A stretch of DNA of 48,709 nucleotides from CAZYMF01 sp964648215 (GTDB lineage: Bacteria; Desulfobacterota; Binatia; HRBIN30; JACQVA1): NCBI GenBank assembly GCA_964648215.1, contig CAZYMF010000012.1, forward strand, positions 1 through 48,709, read 5' to 3'. Below the pieces are notes generated by a model, which worked only from the letters and a program-made list of their open reading frames with translations, was not told the origin of the DNA and ran no database searches. Below are positions 16,595 through 25,208 of the stretch, piece after piece; the first letter of the stretch is position 1; the number at the start of each line of letters is the position of its first letter. The translations under genes were made by a program, and so were the position numbers.

Positions 16595-18100
16595 CTACGT
16601 CTGCGGCTCCAGAGCCAGGCGGTAGACGGTTTTGCCGACGCCGTTGACGATGCGCAGCGTTAGATCGCCGTCCTCGTCGATGTCGACGACGCTGAAGGTG
16701 AACCAGTGTTTGGCCTCGTCGAAGCTCTTGATGGCGTCGGCGCTCTCCGGGCCGTTGAAGAAGAGCCGCTCGGGGTGGAGAGTCGGGGCGAGATCCGGGC
16801 GCGGAAACACGCCGGCGTTGAGCGGCCCGGTCGTGAACTCGTGCAGCTGGAAGCCGGCATCCTCGGGAAAGGGCGTGTAGCGGAAGACGGTGGCGAAATG
16901 CACGTCGGTGGTGATCCACACCTGGTTGCGCACGTGGTGAAGCTCCAGCTCTCGCAGAATCGACAACAGCTCGCGCTCGAACCCGGTCTGCCCGGGGTAG
17001 GCGGCCCAACCGTCGTGCCCCTTGCGCTCGTTCCCGGTCGGAATCGACAGCGGCACGCTGCAGACGACGACCTTCCAGGTCGCATCCGAATGCGTCAAGC
17101 CGTCGATCAGCCACTGCCGCTGCGCCGCGCCCAGCATGGTCTTCGGTCTCAGCCCGGTGTCGGGCAGAATGTTGGCGTCGCGGTACTGGCGCGTGTCGAG
17201 AAAGAAGAGCTCGACCTCCTTGCCCCAGCGGATGCGGCGATAGAGCCGTTTCGGGGCCGCCGCGGGCGGGATCATCGGCTGGTAGTCGAGAAATGCCTGC
17301 AGACCGATGGGAAGCAGGTGCCGTCGCGGAGCTTGCCGCAGCGTATCGTGATGCGGGCCGAAGTCGCTCATCACCTCGTGATCGTCCCACACGCCGTAGT
17401 AGGCGGTCGACGCCAGCAGTCGTTGCGAGGCGGGATCGACGCGGTTGTACCGCCAGTGCGCCCAGAACCCGGCCAGGTCCAACGAAGGAGTCTTGGGGCC
17501 GACGATCTGCCGGTTGCCGTAGCGGCCGATCGCCGCGCAGCGATCGTCGGCGTAGATCATGTCGCCGAGGCCGATGAAGAAGTCGGGCGACTGCTCGGCC
17601 ACGCGATCGAGCACGGTGTAGCCTTCGCGGGCGTCGCGGCAGGCGTTCTGGCCGGCGAGATCCCCGCTCCACACGAAGCGCACCGGCCGGGGATCCTCGG
17701 CCGCGGGCGCGGTGCGAAAAACTCCGCGCGCCGCGGCGACCTCGCCGTCCCGACTCGCCGTCGCACCGTGGCACCAGACCCGGTACTCGTACGCGGTCGC
17801 CGGCGCCAGCCCGTCGAAGAGCACCTTACCGGTGAAGTCGTGGCCGGCGTCGACCGCCACCTGCCGCACCTGCTCCGGTCCGCCCGACTTCGCTTTCAGC
17901 ACGGCCTGCAGCAGCGCCGGCTGGTCGCATCGCCCCCAGACGACAGCGGTCGAGGAGGTCACCTCGCCGGCGGCGATACCGTCGGTGAGGTGAGCGCCGT
18001 CACTGGCGCCGAGCTGCGACACCACCGGATTCCGGCAGCCGACGACGGCGAGGGCCAGCGCAACCACCAGCGCCCAGGCACGCCGGCATTCGACGTTCAC
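16595..18100 (-). CDS. PhoD-like alkaline phosphatase, lipoprotein
   Basis: Metallophosphatase of the alkaline phosphatase D family, 501 residues. A lipobox (ALAVVGC) at the N-terminus predicts lipid anchoring. An N-terminal beta domain (GIAAGEVTSSTAVVWGR) precedes the catalytic domain with VWSGDLAGQ, FIGLGDMIYADD, YYGVWDDHEVMSDFG and VWITTDVHFATVF, which supply the metal-ligand aspartates and histidines. The GTG start at 18100 is preferred because the longer in-frame extension translates a palindromic repeat. It hydrolyses phosphodiesters or monoesters in the periplasm or at the surface, by family. Followed by a heptamer array and then the DUF6600 gene on the same strand. Confidence 0.87.
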   Translation of the reverse strand: MNVECRRAWALVVALALAVVGCRNPVVSQLGASDGAHLTDGIAAGEVTSSTAVVWGRCDQPALLQAVLKAKSGGPEQVRQVAVDAGHDFTGKVLFDGLAPATAYEYRVWCHGATASRDGEVAAARGVFRTAPAAEDPRPVRFVWSGDLAGQNACRDAREGYTVLDRVAEQSPDFFIGLGDMIYADDRCAAIGRYGNRQIVGPKTPSLDLAGFWAHWRYNRVDPASQRLLASTAYYGVWDDHEVMSDFGPHHDTLRQAPRRHLLPIGLQAFLDYQPMIPPAAAPKRLYRRIRWGKEVELFFLDTRQYRDANILPDTGLRPKTMLGAAQRQWLIDGLTHSDATWKVVVCSVPLSIPTGNERKGHDGWAAYPGQTGFERELLSILRELELHHVRNQVWITTDVHFATVFRYTPFPEDAGFQLHEFTTGPLNAGVFPRPDLAPTLHPERLFFNGPESADAIKSFDEAKHWFTFSVVDIDEDGDLTLRIVNGVGKTVYRLALEPQT

Positions 18101-18146
18101 GTTTCGACCGCAGACCGGGCCAACTTTCCCCCCCGGGGTCGGGGCT

Positions 18147-18295
18147 GTCGATTTTCTCCGGCGTCGGAGTCCCTCCCTTTGGCAAAGGGGGGTCAGGGGG
18201 GATTTCGAGATGGAACCATTCGGACAAATCCCCCTCGGTCCCCCTTTGCCAAAGGGGGAAGTCGGAGTCGACCCGCGCTCGTCGAGAAAATCGAC
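18147..18295. repeat. Nested palindromic MITE-like element, 149 bp
   Basis: Outer arms GTCGATTTTCTC (18147-18158) and GAGAAAATCGAC (18284-18295) are perfect inverted repeats. Inside lie longer arms at about 18173-18205 and 18226-18258, each containing the CCCTTTGGCAAAGGG palindrome and ending in GGGGGATTT/AAATCCCCC around a 20-base centre. It occupies most of the spacer between the PhoD-like start (18100) and the zinc-ribbon gene stop (18340). Confidence 0.75.
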
Positions 18296-18339
18296 ACTCT
18301 CGGTCATCGGCAATGTCCGGCCTCTCACGCGGGCCCAGC

Positions 18340-18660
18340 TCAGCGTACGATGCGAAAACGCGGGAACGAGATGCGGCGGCTGCGGCAGCGTGGGCAGCCG
18401 CTCGGCCGGCTGAAGCGATGGCGGTGAGCGAACTCGAAGCCGCAGTCGAGACAGGCGGCCGGCTCGACCACCAGGGTCTCGCCGCGGTGACTGAGCGAAC
18501 GCTCGACGTGCTCGAGGTGTCCGGCGACGTCGTGCTCGGGAATGCCGATCAACCGCGACAGGTCGCGCGCGGTCGCCGCGCGGTTCTCCAGCTCGCGGCG
18601 AATGCTCTCGCGCACCGTCGTGTCGCGCGCCGGGGGCGCGGCTGGCGCTTGCCGGGGCAT
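18340..18660 (-). CDS. Small HTH regulator with C-terminal zinc ribbon
   Basis: 106-residue protein. Residues about 15-60 look like a winged-helix/HTH segment (TVRESIRRELENRAATARDL, SRLIGIPEHDVAGHLEHVER). The C-terminus has two CxxC knuckles, CLDCGF and CPRC, about 18 residues apart, forming a zinc ribbon, with the ending RRISFPRFRIVR. Proteins of this build are usually annotated as transcriptional regulators, but no target is known. ATG at 18660 gives the compact domain; GTG at 18705 is an alternative only ten bases behind the WS/DGAT stop. Same strand and close spacing suggest co-transcription with the acyltransferase. Confidence 0.7.
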   Translation of the reverse strand: MPRQAPAAPPARDTTVRESIRRELENRAATARDLSRLIGIPEHDVAGHLEHVERSLSHRGETLVVEPAACLDCGFEFAHRHRFSRPSGCPRCRSRRISFPRFRIVR

Positions 18661-18715
18661 GTGGCCGAGAGTGTCCGAAACGGCACCCCGTCGCAAACCG
18701 TTCACGCTTCCCGGG

Positions 18716-20215
18716 TCAGGAGGCGTGCCGCCGCGCCTTGCTCCGCGGGCGCGCCCGCTTGGTCGGCCGCTTCGCCTTCAGGTCGGCGATCTCGATCGGA
18801 CCCAGCTGTGCCGCCTCACGCAGTCGCCGGTACTCGAGGTCGATGGACTCGGCGACTTCGTGCAGATCGGGCATCGCGTCCCAGTCGGCGTTGAGGCCCC
18901 AGTACAGCCCCTTGTCGTAGCTGAACAGGGCAATGCCGAGCGCCTGGTTCTTGTTGAGCGGCACCAGCGGGTAGACCGAACGCATCTGGGCACCGAGGAA
19001 GTAGGTCGGGATTTGCGGTCCGGGAACGTTGGTGACGACGACGTTGTACGGGCGCGACGCCGTCGAGAGACGCACGAAGGCGGAGAACAGCGTCGTCAGC
19101 GTCCAGTCGCTGATCTCCTCCAGCGTCTTCACCCCGAGCGGCTGCTTCGAGTGCTTCAGCTCGCGCGTCGCCTCGCTCACCCGCTGCAGGCGCCGGCGCG
19201 GATCCGCCTCGTCGAGCGGCAGCCGCGCCACCATCATGGTGATCTGGTTTCCCAGGCTCTCCCGCTGCCGCTCGCCGCGCACGTTCACCGGAATCATGGC
19301 GCGAAAGTCGAGGTCCTCGACCCGCAGGCCGCGCGAGCGCAGAAAGCGCCGCAACGCGCCGGTGACCACGGCGAGAACGACGTCGTTGAGCGTGCCGCCG
19401 AGACCGTTCTTGATCCCCTTGGCGTCGTCGATCTGCATCTCCAGCCAATCGAAACGGCGGTGCGGGCCGATGTCGACGTTCAGCGGCGTCGGCGAAGCGG
19501 GAAGAATGCCGGCGCCGACGGCTTCGCCGATGCCCCGGACCGCGTCGCGGATGGCGCGCACGCTGGTCATCGGATCGGACACCGCCTCGCGCGCCGCGCT
19601 CAGGGCAGCGAGCGGCTCGCCCGCCCGACGCTTCAGCTCGCCCAACAGCAGATCACCGGGGCCCGGCGCCGGGCGCGGGATCCAACGCTGCGGCTTGTCG
19701 AGGCGGCGCTCCAGCTCCGGCTGTGCCCGCATCAGAGCGCCGGTGAGCTCGACGCTGCCGACGCCGTCGATCATGCAGTGGTGCGCCTTGGTGAGGAGAG
19801 CGACGCGGTCGCCTTCGATGCCGTCGACGACCCACATCTCCCACAGCGGCTTCCCGCGATCGAGCTGCTGCGACATGATGCGACCGGTCAGGCGCTTGAG
19901 CAGGCGCTCGTCGCCCGGTGCCGGCAGGCGCACGTGACGGACGTGGTAGTCGATGTTGAAGCGCTCGTCGTCGACCCACACCGGGTAGCCGAAGAGCGGA
20001 ATCCACGCCAGCCGCTGCTGGTAGCGCGGCACGCGAGGAAGGCTGACCTCGACCATGCGGCGGATGCGATCGAGATCGGTGACCCCTTGCGGCGTCGTCA
20101 GCGGCGCGGCGTCGAACAGCGCAACGGCGCCCACGTGCATGTGAGCGTTCTGGTCCTCGACCTCGAGAAACGTCGCGTCGAGCGCGGTGAGACGTTCATA
20201 GTGCGAGTAGGCCAT
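18716..20215 (-). CDS. WS/DGAT-family wax ester/triacylglycerol synthase
   Basis: Bifunctional acyl-CoA:alcohol/diacylglycerol O-acyltransferase family protein, 499 residues, making neutral storage lipids at the membrane. The catalytic HHxxxDG motif is intact at residues 145-151 (HHCMIDG), and the N-terminus starts with the family signature LTALDATFLEVE. The C-terminal half shows GGTLNDVVLAVVTGALR and VVVTNVPGPQIP, both typical of the family, plus a lysine/arginine-rich tail. ATG at 20215 follows a perfect AGGAGG. Presence of this enzyme implies neutral lipid storage, fitting the beta-oxidation-type genes elsewhere in the window. Confidence 0.93.
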   Translation of the reverse strand: MAYSHYERLTALDATFLEVEDQNAHMHVGAVALFDAAPLTTPQGVTDLDRIRRMVEVSLPRVPRYQQRLAWIPLFGYPVWVDDERFNIDYHVRHVRLPAPGDERLLKRLTGRIMSQQLDRGKPLWEMWVVDGIEGDRVALLTKAHHCMIDGVGSVELTGALMRAQPELERRLDKPQRWIPRPAPGPGDLLLGELKRRAGEPLAALSAAREAVSDPMTSVRAIRDAVRGIGEAVGAGILPASPTPLNVDIGPHRRFDWLEMQIDDAKGIKNGLGGTLNDVVLAVVTGALRRFLRSRGLRVEDLDFRAMIPVNVRGERQRESLGNQITMMVARLPLDEADPRRRLQRVSEATRELKHSKQPLGVKTLEEISDWTLTTLFSAFVRLSTASRPYNVVVTNVPGPQIPTYFLGAQMRSVYPLVPLNKNQALGIALFSYDKGLYWGLNADWDAMPDLHEVAESIDLEYRRLREAAQLGPIEIADLKAKRPTKRARPRSKARRHAS

Positions 20216-20325
20216 GCCAACCTCCTGTGGCCGCGCGTGGGCAACGAGCCGTAGTCACCGTAGCGCCGCTCGGCGGCCCGATACAAGACCATCCCCCGGG
20301 CACCTGTGGCTACGGAGCCTCTCCT

Positions 20326-20435
20326 GTCATTGCGAGCCGAAGGCGAAGCAATCTCGCCGCGCTGGGCAGCGGCCGCCGCGACGGTTTCTGCTACGGGCGG
20401 CCAGATTGCTTCGTCGCTTCGCTCCTCGCAATGAC
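20326..20435. repeat. Inverted repeat of the GTCATTGCGAG type
   Basis: The 322-base spacer 20216-20537 has no gene. It contains a left arm at 20326-20354 starting GTCATTGCGAG and a right arm at 20403-20435 ending CTCGCAATGAC, reverse complements apart from a few changes and small insertions. Centre is about 48 bases. This sequence type is a common intergenic palindrome in several bacterial groups. Confidence 0.75.
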
Positions 20436-20537
20436 GAGTTTGCCGGCCGCCCGCTGAGTTCAAGGTGAAACGCTACGCGTCCGGGGTATTCACCGGACGG
20501 CCCGGGCGGGTGCAGCAAGCCGCCGGGCGGTGCTTGG

Positions 20538-21200
20538 TCAACGGGTCAGGCCCGCGTACCACAGCACGGCGACGAAGTGGCAGGTGGTGCCGGCGAGAAC
20601 GAACAGGTGCCAGACGAAGTGGGCGTAGCGCAGCCGCTCCGCGGCATAGAAGGCGACCCCCGCCGTGTAGGCGAGGCCGCCGGCGGCGATCCAGAAGAGA
20701 CCCGCCTCGGGCACGTGGAGCCACAGCGGCCGGATGGCGATCACGACGAGCCAGCCCATGCCGAGGTAGAGAGCCGTGGACAGCCGCGGGTGCTTCACTC
20801 CCCCCACCGCCTTCATCACCACGCCGAAGACGGCGAGGCTCCAGATCAGCCCGAACAGCGTCCATCCCCAGTTGCCGCGCAGCACGCCGAGGGTGAAGGG
20901 CGTGTAGGTACCGGCGATGAGCAGAAAGATCGCCGCGTGATCGAGGACCCGGAAGACACGCTTCGCCTTGCTTCCCGGCAGCGCGTGATAGACGGTGGAG
21001 GCCAGGTACAGCAGAACCACGGTGGCCGCGAACACGCCGGCGCCGACCACCTCGGCTTCGCCCCCGTGCCGCAGCACGTGGACGATCAGGAACGGGATCG
21101 CGATCAGTGCCGCCACCAGGCCCACGCCGTGGCTGACGCTGTTGGCGATCTCCTCTCCCAGTGATTGTCTGCGTTCGCGTACGGCCAGAGCTGGCTCCAA
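20538..21200 (-). CDS. Hemolysin III / PAQR-family membrane protein
   Basis: Seven-helix membrane protein of the hemolysin III (YqfA/TrhA, PAQR) family, 220 residues. Visible signatures: ERRQSLGEEIANSVSHGVG at the N-terminus, STVYHAL and LDHAAIFLLIAGTYTPF in the middle, and HFVWHLFVLAGTTCHF near the end; the conserved histidines and aspartate form the family metal site. Bacterial members affect membrane energetics and lipid homeostasis rather than acting as proven toxins. The likely start is TTG at 21200, supported by GGGGAGAAGAAC just upstream. It follows a small membrane gene and the PDZ gene on the same strand. Confidence 0.9.
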   Translation of the reverse strand: MEPALAVRERRQSLGEEIANSVSHGVGLVAALIAIPFLIVHVLRHGGEAEVVGAGVFAATVVLLYLASTVYHALPGSKAKRVFRVLDHAAIFLLIAGTYTPFTLGVLRGNWGWTLFGLIWSLAVFGVVMKAVGGVKHPRLSTALYLGMGWLVVIAIRPLWLHVPEAGLFWIAAGGLAYTAGVAFYAAERLRYAHFVWHLFVLAGTTCHFVAVLWYAGLTR

Positions 21201-21448
21201 GTTCTTCTCCCCTGCCGGACCGCCGGAGGCGATCCAGACCCGTGCACACTAGCAGACTTCCACCTCTGGTTCAGCCCAGGGGCAGCGGCCGAGCCGCCTT
21301 TCCGGCCGCGCGGATGCAGAATGACGATCTCGCGCGACTCGAGCGCGATCCAGATGATGGCGCCGAACGCGGCCGCCAACGCCGCGAAGGCGAACAGAAG
21401 CCGCACCAACCGCGGCTTCACGGTCTTCTCACCCGGCCCCTTCGCCAT
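21104..21448 (-). CDS. Small single-helix membrane protein (tentative)
   Basis: 114-residue reading frame. Residues about 10-40 form one clear membrane helix followed by a conserved-looking strand (FAALAAAFGAIIWIALESRE, then IVILHPRG). ATG at 21448 overlaps the end of the PDZ gene by 20 bases, a typical coupled start. The C-terminal 70 residues are low in recognisable pattern, and the frame overlaps the first 97 bases of the hemolysin III gene, so either the tail is decayed or an indel moved the original stop. The N-terminal part resembles the start of some deazaflavin-dependent nitroreductase-like proteins, but this is only an impression. Confidence 0.4.
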   Translation of the reverse strand: MAKGPGEKTVKPRLVRLLFAFAALAAAFGAIIWIALESREIVILHPRGRKGGSAAAPGLNQRWKSASVHGSGSPPAVRQGRRTWSQLWPYANADNHWERRSPTASATAWAWWRH

Positions 21449-22313
21449 CCAGTCGCCGGCGCAACGCCGCCGCGTCGGCGAGCGCGCGCTCGACGAGCAG
21501 CCGCACGGCTTGGTCGGGCGACCAGCGCCCGTTGCTCTCGCCGCCGATGAGGCTGGGACCGGGATGCTCGACGATGCTCTCGCGCAGGAACGGGTAGCGA
21601 TGCATCCACGTGCCGACCGGGGGACCGCTGTGGTAATCGAGGACGACGTTCGGCTGCGGGCGCGTGTAGCCTGCCTCGCGCTCGGCCTTCTCCTTGTAAC
21701 GCAGGATCTCGGCAACCGTCCGGTAGTAGGCCAGGATCGGCGCGAGCACGCCGACGGCCGGGGTGTGCGCTTGCCCCTCCGCGCACGCCTGCTGCAAATC
21801 GCCGATCCGGCTCGCCCACGGCTGGGTGGTGAGCACCGGGAGACTCGCTTGCAGCGTCTGCCCGAAAGCGACCAGGCGAGAGAGCATGTCGCCGACCACC
21901 TCGCTGTCGCGCGGCGACACCGCGACCGGAGTCGGCGTCGACTCGACCGCGGGAGTCGCCGGCGCAGCAACCGCCGCGGCGCGCGGCCAGAGGGCGAAGA
22001 CAGCGATCCTCTGCTGGTCGCGGACAACGAGGAAGAGCAGGGCGAGCCCGCGCTCGCGGGCCTCCCGCAGCGCCGCGGCGAGGTCGGCACAGGTGTGCAG
22101 CTCGTGACTGTTCAGCTGCTCGAGAACGTCGCCGGCCGCCAGTCCCCTGACCGCGGGCTCGATCACCCGGAGCCCGTTCTCGGCGACGATGACGCTGCCG
22201 ATCTCCATGCGCGCGCAGGGTACCGGATCGGCGCCGGCCGGCAACGCCAGCGCTGTCAGGAGAAGACCCAGCAGCCAGGTGCGGCGGCGCCCCCTGTTCG
22301 CTGACGCGGTCAT
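21429..22313 (-). CDS. Secreted protein with PDZ-like domain
   Basis: 294-residue exported protein. It starts with a signal peptide (TWLLGLLLTALALPAGADP). Residues about 35-100 read as a PDZ-like domain (GLAAGDVLEQLNSHELHTCA, then LALLFLVVRDQQRIAVFAL). A proline/threonine/valine linker follows, and then a helical C-terminal region of unknown type with PNVVLDYHSGPPVGTWMHRY. No protease catalytic domain is present. The ATG overlaps the stop of the upstream LLM oxidoreductase as ATGA (22310-22313), so translation is coupled. Likely a periplasmic scaffold or regulator; specific role unknown. Confidence 0.7.
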   Translation of the reverse strand: MTASANRGRRRTWLLGLLLTALALPAGADPVPCARMEIGSVIVAENGLRVIEPAVRGLAAGDVLEQLNSHELHTCADLAAALREARERGLALLFLVVRDQQRIAVFALWPRAAAVAAPATPAVESTPTPVAVSPRDSEVVGDMLSRLVAFGQTLQASLPVLTTQPWASRIGDLQQACAEGQAHTPAVGVLAPILAYYRTVAEILRYKEKAEREAGYTRPQPNVVLDYHSGPPVGTWMHRYPFLRESIVEHPGPSLIGGESNGRWSPDQAVRLLVERALADAAALRRRLDGEGAG

Positions 22314-23356
22314 CGCTGCGATCTCGCCAGCAGAGTGCGCGTGCGCGCGATCGCGTCGCGCCAGCGCTCCATCGTCTCCGGGCCCTTTTCCCAGGCCTCG
22401 TGGGCAAAGTACATGATCAGACGAGCGGCGACGCCGCGGTACTTGTCCACCAGGCGTTGCGGCAGCTCGTCCCAGGTGCAGGTGACGGCAAAGGCATCGA
22501 GCATCTCGTCGTTGATCGTGTCGGCCATGCCGGCGATGTCGCCGGCGCGCTGCAGCCCGTGGAGACGCTGCGACACGCCGTGCCAGCCGTGCAGCTCGAA
22601 GACGCCGGCGTACGCCGGGGTCGAGCCGTAGAACGCGATCTGGAAGCGGGCGCGCTGTCGCCATTCGGCGCGCTCCTCCTCGGTATCACCGACGATGGTG
22701 AACACGGGACAGGCCAGCTCGATCGCGGACGGATCGCGCCCCGCCTTCTTCGCCCCGGCGGCCACGTTGGGACGGATGACCTCGTCGAGATAGCGCCGCG
22801 AGTGGAATGGGTGCACGTGCACGCCGTCGGCCACCTCGCCGGTGGCGCGCAGCATCCACGGGCGCACGGCGGCGAGATAGATCGGGATGTTCGGGTGCTC
22901 GATCGATCCCGGCGCCCACATGCCGAGCAGGCTGAAGGAGTAGAAGTCGCCCTTGAAATTCAATCGCTCCTGCCCGCTGAAGGCGCGGAAGATGGCGCGC
23001 AGAGCCAGCACGTACTCGCGCAGGCGCGCGCCAGGATGGTCGTAGACGGTCGAGAAGCGGCGCTCGATGTGAGCCTTCACCTGCGTGCCGAGGCCGAGGA
23101 TGAAGCGGCCCCCGCTCGCCTCCGCCAGCTCCCAGGCAATCTGGGCGGTGATCATCGGGCTGCGCGGGAAGGCGATCGCCACCGCCGTGCCGACGTCGAT
23201 CTCCGGTGCCGCCAGCGTGGTCGCCGCGCACGTCAGATAGGCCGTCCGGCCCGACTCCGCCAGCCACAAGCCGTCGAACCCCGCCTGCGCAATGGCGCGG
23301 GCGCGATCGCCGGCTCGATGCAGCTCGATTCCGGCGCCAAAGGCATCGATCTTCAT
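22310..23356 (-). CDS. LLM-class flavin/F420-dependent oxidoreductase 1
   Basis: Luciferase-like monooxygenase-fold TIM barrel, 348 residues, using F420 or FMN; substrate unknown. Diagnostic stretches are AGFDGLWLAESGRTAYLTCA, VGTAVAIAFPRSPMITAQIA, GRFILGLGTQVKAHIERRFS and PIYLAAVRPWMLRATGEVAD, the order and sequence of TIGR03617-type F420-dependent family members. It ends in ATGA overlap with the PDZ gene. Such enzymes are abundant in lineages that make coenzyme F420; none of the F420 biosynthesis genes is in this window. Confidence 0.88.
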   Translation of the reverse strand: MKIDAFGAGIELHRAGDRARAIAQAGFDGLWLAESGRTAYLTCAATTLAAPEIDVGTAVAIAFPRSPMITAQIAWELAEASGGRFILGLGTQVKAHIERRFSTVYDHPGARLREYVLALRAIFRAFSGQERLNFKGDFYSFSLLGMWAPGSIEHPNIPIYLAAVRPWMLRATGEVADGVHVHPFHSRRYLDEVIRPNVAAGAKKAGRDPSAIELACPVFTIVGDTEEERAEWRQRARFQIAFYGSTPAYAGVFELHGWHGVSQRLHGLQRAGDIAGMADTINDEMLDAFAVTCTWDELPQRLVDKYRGVAARLIMYFAHEAWEKGPETMERWRDAIARTRTLLARSQR

Positions 23357-23462
23357 CGGGTCGTCACCTCCGCTGCTGGCTCAGCAGAACCGGGCGCGGC
23401 CGTCAAGGGAAACTCGTTGCTGCGAGGAGCGAAACAAGGTGGGCTTCGCCGGTCAATTTCGT

Positions 23463-23500
23463 CCCCCTCATCCTGACCTTCTCCCATCCGGGAGAAGGGA
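23463..23500. repeat. Second copy of CCCCCTCA(C/T)CCTGACC repeat
   Basis: CCCCCTCATCCTGACC followed by TTCTCCCATCCGGGAGAAGGGA, whose ends pair as TTCTCCC/GGGAGAA. Same orientation and build as 7310-7347. It lies in the 187-base spacer between the small membrane protein stop and the LLM start. Confidence 0.6.
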
Positions 23501-23543
23501 CTCGTGCACGACACAGCGCAGCACCTATGGGACGGACTACTAG

Positions 23544-23963
23544 CTAGGTGGCCAGCTTGTCGCGATGGTAAGCCAGGTACAGCGCCGTGCCGATCGAGCC
23601 GGTGAAGGCCACGGCCAGATAGACCAGGATGAAGCCGAGCGGCGGGATCTCGGGACCGGTTTGGAGGTACCAGAAGAGCACCAGGTTCAGCGGAACGTAG
23701 AACGCGTAGACGATCGACAGCGGCGCCACCCACGGCTTGAGCTTCCACAGACCGTACGCGTAGGCAGCGAGCACCAGACCCAGCAACGGTCCGAGAAGCA
23801 AGTTCGACCGCACGCTCTCGAAACGCACGCCGAAGATCACGATCCCCAAATGCCCCGGATCTCGCAGGTGCTGCAGCGCCTTGGTGAAGTTCGACAAGGC
23901 GAGCACACCGAACAGCACCGCCATCACCGTCAGAAATGGACCACGAACACGCTCTTCCGTCAT
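23544..23963 (-). CDS. Small four-helix membrane protein
   Basis: 139-residue protein with four hydrophobic segments: PFLTVMAVLFGVLALSNFTK, LLLGPLLGLVLAAYAYGLW, PLSIVYAFYVPLNLVLFWYL and LGFILVYLAVAFTGSIGTAL. No family is recognised. ATG at 23963 (MTEERVRG) is preferred because GAGGGGGAAGCC lies just in front of it; an upstream in-frame ATG at 23979-23981 lacks such a site. It diverges from the second LLM oxidoreductase across 223 bases. Confidence 0.7.
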   Translation of the reverse strand: MTEERVRGPFLTVMAVLFGVLALSNFTKALQHLRDPGHLGIVIFGVRFESVRSNLLLGPLLGLVLAAYAYGLWKLKPWVAPLSIVYAFYVPLNLVLFWYLQTGPEIPPLGFILVYLAVAFTGSIGTALYLAYHRDKLAT

Positions 23964-24186
23964 GGCTTCCCCCTCTTTCATTGACCGCTGCCCCTCTTCT
24001 CGCCAAGGCCGGGGCGCAGCGCCGACGAGCGCCGCTGCAAGGCCGGTAGAGACGAACCCTACGGTGCCTGCCCAATATCGTGACGACCTCGCTCACGCAA
24101 CGGCCGGCATCGCGGACTCGCGGACTCGGCGGGTTGACACCGCAAAGCGTCCCCGTCTACGAGCACACGACGGACGAGGAGCGGGC

Positions 24187-25065
24187 ATGAAGATCGGAAT
24201 GAACCTGCCGGTGATGGTGCCGGGGTTGGATCGCCGGACCATCCTGGAATGGGCGCGGCGCATCGATGCCGGGCCGTACACCAGCCTGGCCGCCGGCGAG
24301 CGTATCACCTTCCCCAATCCGGAGATCATGGTGACCGTGGCGGCGGCCGCCGCCGTGACCGAGCGGGTCCGTCTCGCTCTCACCGTCATCGTCCTGCCGA
24401 TGCACAGCCCGGTGTTGATCGCCAAGCAGGTGGCGACGCTGGACGTCATCTCCAACGGCCGCGTCACGCTCGGCCTCGGCGTCGGCGCGCGCGTGGAAGA
24501 CTACCGCGCCGTCGACGCGTCGTTCGACGGCAACCGCACCAGGCGCATGGAGGAGCAGATCGCCCGCATGCGCCGGGTCTGGGCCGGGGAGAACGTCGTC
24601 GCAGGGGCGCACCGCCCGGTGGAGCCGCTGCCGCTGCAGCCGGGCGGGCCGGAGCTGCTGGCGGGCGTGCTGGCGCCGCAGGCCATCCGCCGCGCCGCGC
24701 GCTGGGCCGACGGCATCTGCGGCTTCAGCTTCGGTCCGTCCCGAGACGAGGTTGCCTTCGCCTACGACACCGCCCGCCATGCCTGGCAGAAGCGCGGGCG
24801 CAAGCCGCCGCGGCTGGTGATGAGCTTCTGGTTCGCCCTCGGCCCGAAGGCGCGCCGGCAGATGGACGAGTACCTGCAGCGCTACCTCTGCTTCCTCGGT
24901 GACGACGTTGCCCGGGCGCTCGCCCCCACCGTCAAGGCCACTTCGGCCGCGGCGCTGCGCGACGCCGCCCGCGTGCTCGCGGATCTGGGGACCGACGAGC
25001 TCATCCTCGTGCCCACGACCGCCGATCCCGACGAGGTCGATCGCGTCGCCGACCTCCTCTGCTGA
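24187..25065 (+). CDS. LLM-class flavin/F420-dependent oxidoreductase 2
   Basis: 292-residue luciferase-like TIM-barrel oxidoreductase. It has MKIGMNLPVMVPGLDR at the N-terminus, the substrate/flavin strand TERVRLALTVIVLPMHSPVL, NGRVTLGLGVGARVEDYRAV, and the C-terminal GTDELILVPTT, all typical of the class. It is shorter than the other LLM protein and clearly a different subfamily. ATG at 24187 has GAGGAG six bases upstream. A TTGACA sits at 24134-24139, but no good -10 element follows it. The next gene on the strand is an SDR, 143 bases on. Confidence 0.88.
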   Translation: MKIGMNLPVMVPGLDRRTILEWARRIDAGPYTSLAAGERITFPNPEIMVTVAAAAAVTERVRLALTVIVLPMHSPVLIAKQVATLDVISNGRVTLGLGVGARVEDYRAVDASFDGNRTRRMEEQIARMRRVWAGENVVAGAHRPVEPLPLQPGGPELLAGVLAPQAIRRAARWADGICGFSFGPSRDEVAFAYDTARHAWQKRGRKPPRLVMSFWFALGPKARRQMDEYLQRYLCFLGDDVARALAPTVKATSAAALRDAARVLADLGTDELILVPTTADPDEVDRVADLLC

Positions 25066-25208
25066 GTGACCCGGCGGCGCGGCCACTGCCCTTGCGCCGC
25101 CACGCTCAAGTGTTAAGCGAATCGTCGTGGCCCGCAGCGGCCCCATCGGCAGTCGCCGCGCAGGAGGGCCCGCACTCGAGGCTCGCAACGAGATGAGGGG
25201 GCAAGACG

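Noticed and set aside
18101..18328. N-terminal extension of the PhoD-like protein
   Set aside because: The extension translates the palindromic repeat at 18147-18295; the lipobox signal fits the GTG start at 18100.
1412..24071. Identical 13-mer CTACGGTGCCTGC upstream of the amidohydrolase (1412-1424) and the LLM gene (24059-24071)
   Set aside because: In a 48-kb GC-rich window several shared 13-mers are expected by chance, and no paired -35 element is common to both.
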